Source: Streptomyces sp. NBC_01465 (GTDB lineage: Bacteria; Actinomycetota; Actinomycetes; Streptomycetales; Streptomycetaceae). Taken from it: DNA of 64,000 nt. A program made the position numbers and the translations under genes. Of the stretch, positions 63,944 to 64,000 are shown piece by piece; position 1 is the first letter of the stretch; every line of letters starts with the position of its first letter. The stretch is taken from positions 1,488,001-1,552,000 of the forward strand of contig NZ_CP109467.1 of assembly GCF_036227325.1 (NCBI RefSeq). The letters are read 5' to 3'. The notes below the pieces were generated by a model that was given only the letters and a program-made list of their open reading frames with translations, was not told the DNA's origin and did no database searches.

Positions 63944-64000
63944 ATGCAGCAGCGAGTGATCGGCGGGGCGGGGAAGGTCAGCGGGCTCTGCCTGGGGGCG
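63944..64000 (+). CDS. Aldo/keto reductase, 5' end (partial)
   Basis: 19 codons are visible: MQQRVIGGAGKVSGLCLGA, the standard N-terminal strand of aldo/keto reductases (G-x-x-x-S-x-L-C-L-G-x-M). GGAGGGG (63929-63935) lies 8 bases upstream. The gene continues past the window. It lies 33 bases after the HxlR gene on the same strand, probably co-transcribed. Confidence 0.7.
   Translation, partial: MQQRVIGGAGKVSGLCLGA

Noticed and set aside
1..64000. tRNA, rRNA, CRISPR array, IS element or prophage genes
   Set aside because: No cloverleaf, rRNA-like stretch, regularly spaced repeats, transposase or phage structural gene was seen while reading the window.

Overview
The window is high-GC actinobacterial chromosome, almost certainly Streptomyces or a very close relative. 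The grounds are strong G/C bias at third codon positions, many GTG starts, 4-base ATGA/GTGA gene overlaps, leaderless genes, and typical families: SigE-type ECF sigma factor, MmyB-type XRE regulator, TerD, CsbD, class B PBP, and a sugar ABC transporter lacking its own ATPase. No tRNA, rRNA, IS element, prophage gene or CRISPR array was seen.

Layout. 0.1-2.9 kb: membrane protein plus two-component system (three overlapping genes). 3.0-6.0 kb: class B penicillin-binding protein, then a SigE-family sigma factor overlapping a single-pass membrane protein. 6.1-8.1 kb: convergent PL3 and PL9 pectate lyases. 8.2-17.9 kb: housekeeping and accessory genes (a shortened HAD remnant, HAD acid phosphatase, MBL hydrolases, methyltransferase, VOC and YceI proteins, alpha/beta hydrolase, Uma2 nuclease, MFS exporter, PhyH dioxygenase, small kinase, YrdB, patatin). 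17.9-35.0 kb, all minus strand: a pectin and side-chain sugar utilisation island made of secreted enzymes (PL9, PL1, a CE8-CE12 fusion, CE8, a second PL1), a six-gene sugar ABC/GH43/oxidoreductase operon, and a GntR-regulated pair for an oxidative sugar-acid pathway. 35.2-42.6 kb: amidase/peptide-type ABC transporter/MBL hydrolase operon with a permease-ATPase fusion. 42.9-46.6 kb: two MFS exporters and an XRE regulator with an apparent ATC start. 46.6-49.7 kb: divergent galacturonate oxidation locus (uronate dehydrogenase versus 5-dehydro-4-deoxyglucarate dehydratase plus an unknown Cys-motif protein). 49.7-59.1 kb: TerD, a broken lipoprotein gene, XRE/TPR regulator with two small unknown proteins, HAD hydrolase, barstar, CsbD, VanW protein, ArsR/SRPBCC pair. 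59.1-64 kb: methyltransferase, an FHA-FAD monooxygenase fusion, AlaA-type aminotransferase, HxlR regulator, start of an aldo/keto reductase.

How it fits together (inference): secreted esterases remove methyl and acetyl groups, PL1/PL3/PL9 lyases cut the backbone, the MalFG-type importer takes up oligosaccharides, and GH43 releases pentose. The IlvD/Edd dehydratase plus DHDPS-family enzyme would process L-arabinonate, and uronate dehydrogenase plus KdgD would process galacturonate. Both routes end at alpha-ketoglutarate semialdehyde. Candidate operators are a LacI-type AAGCGCTT box, GntR-promoter palindromes and GTCCATGGAC palindromes at udh.

Limits: all calls come from reading translated sequence and motifs; no database search was run.
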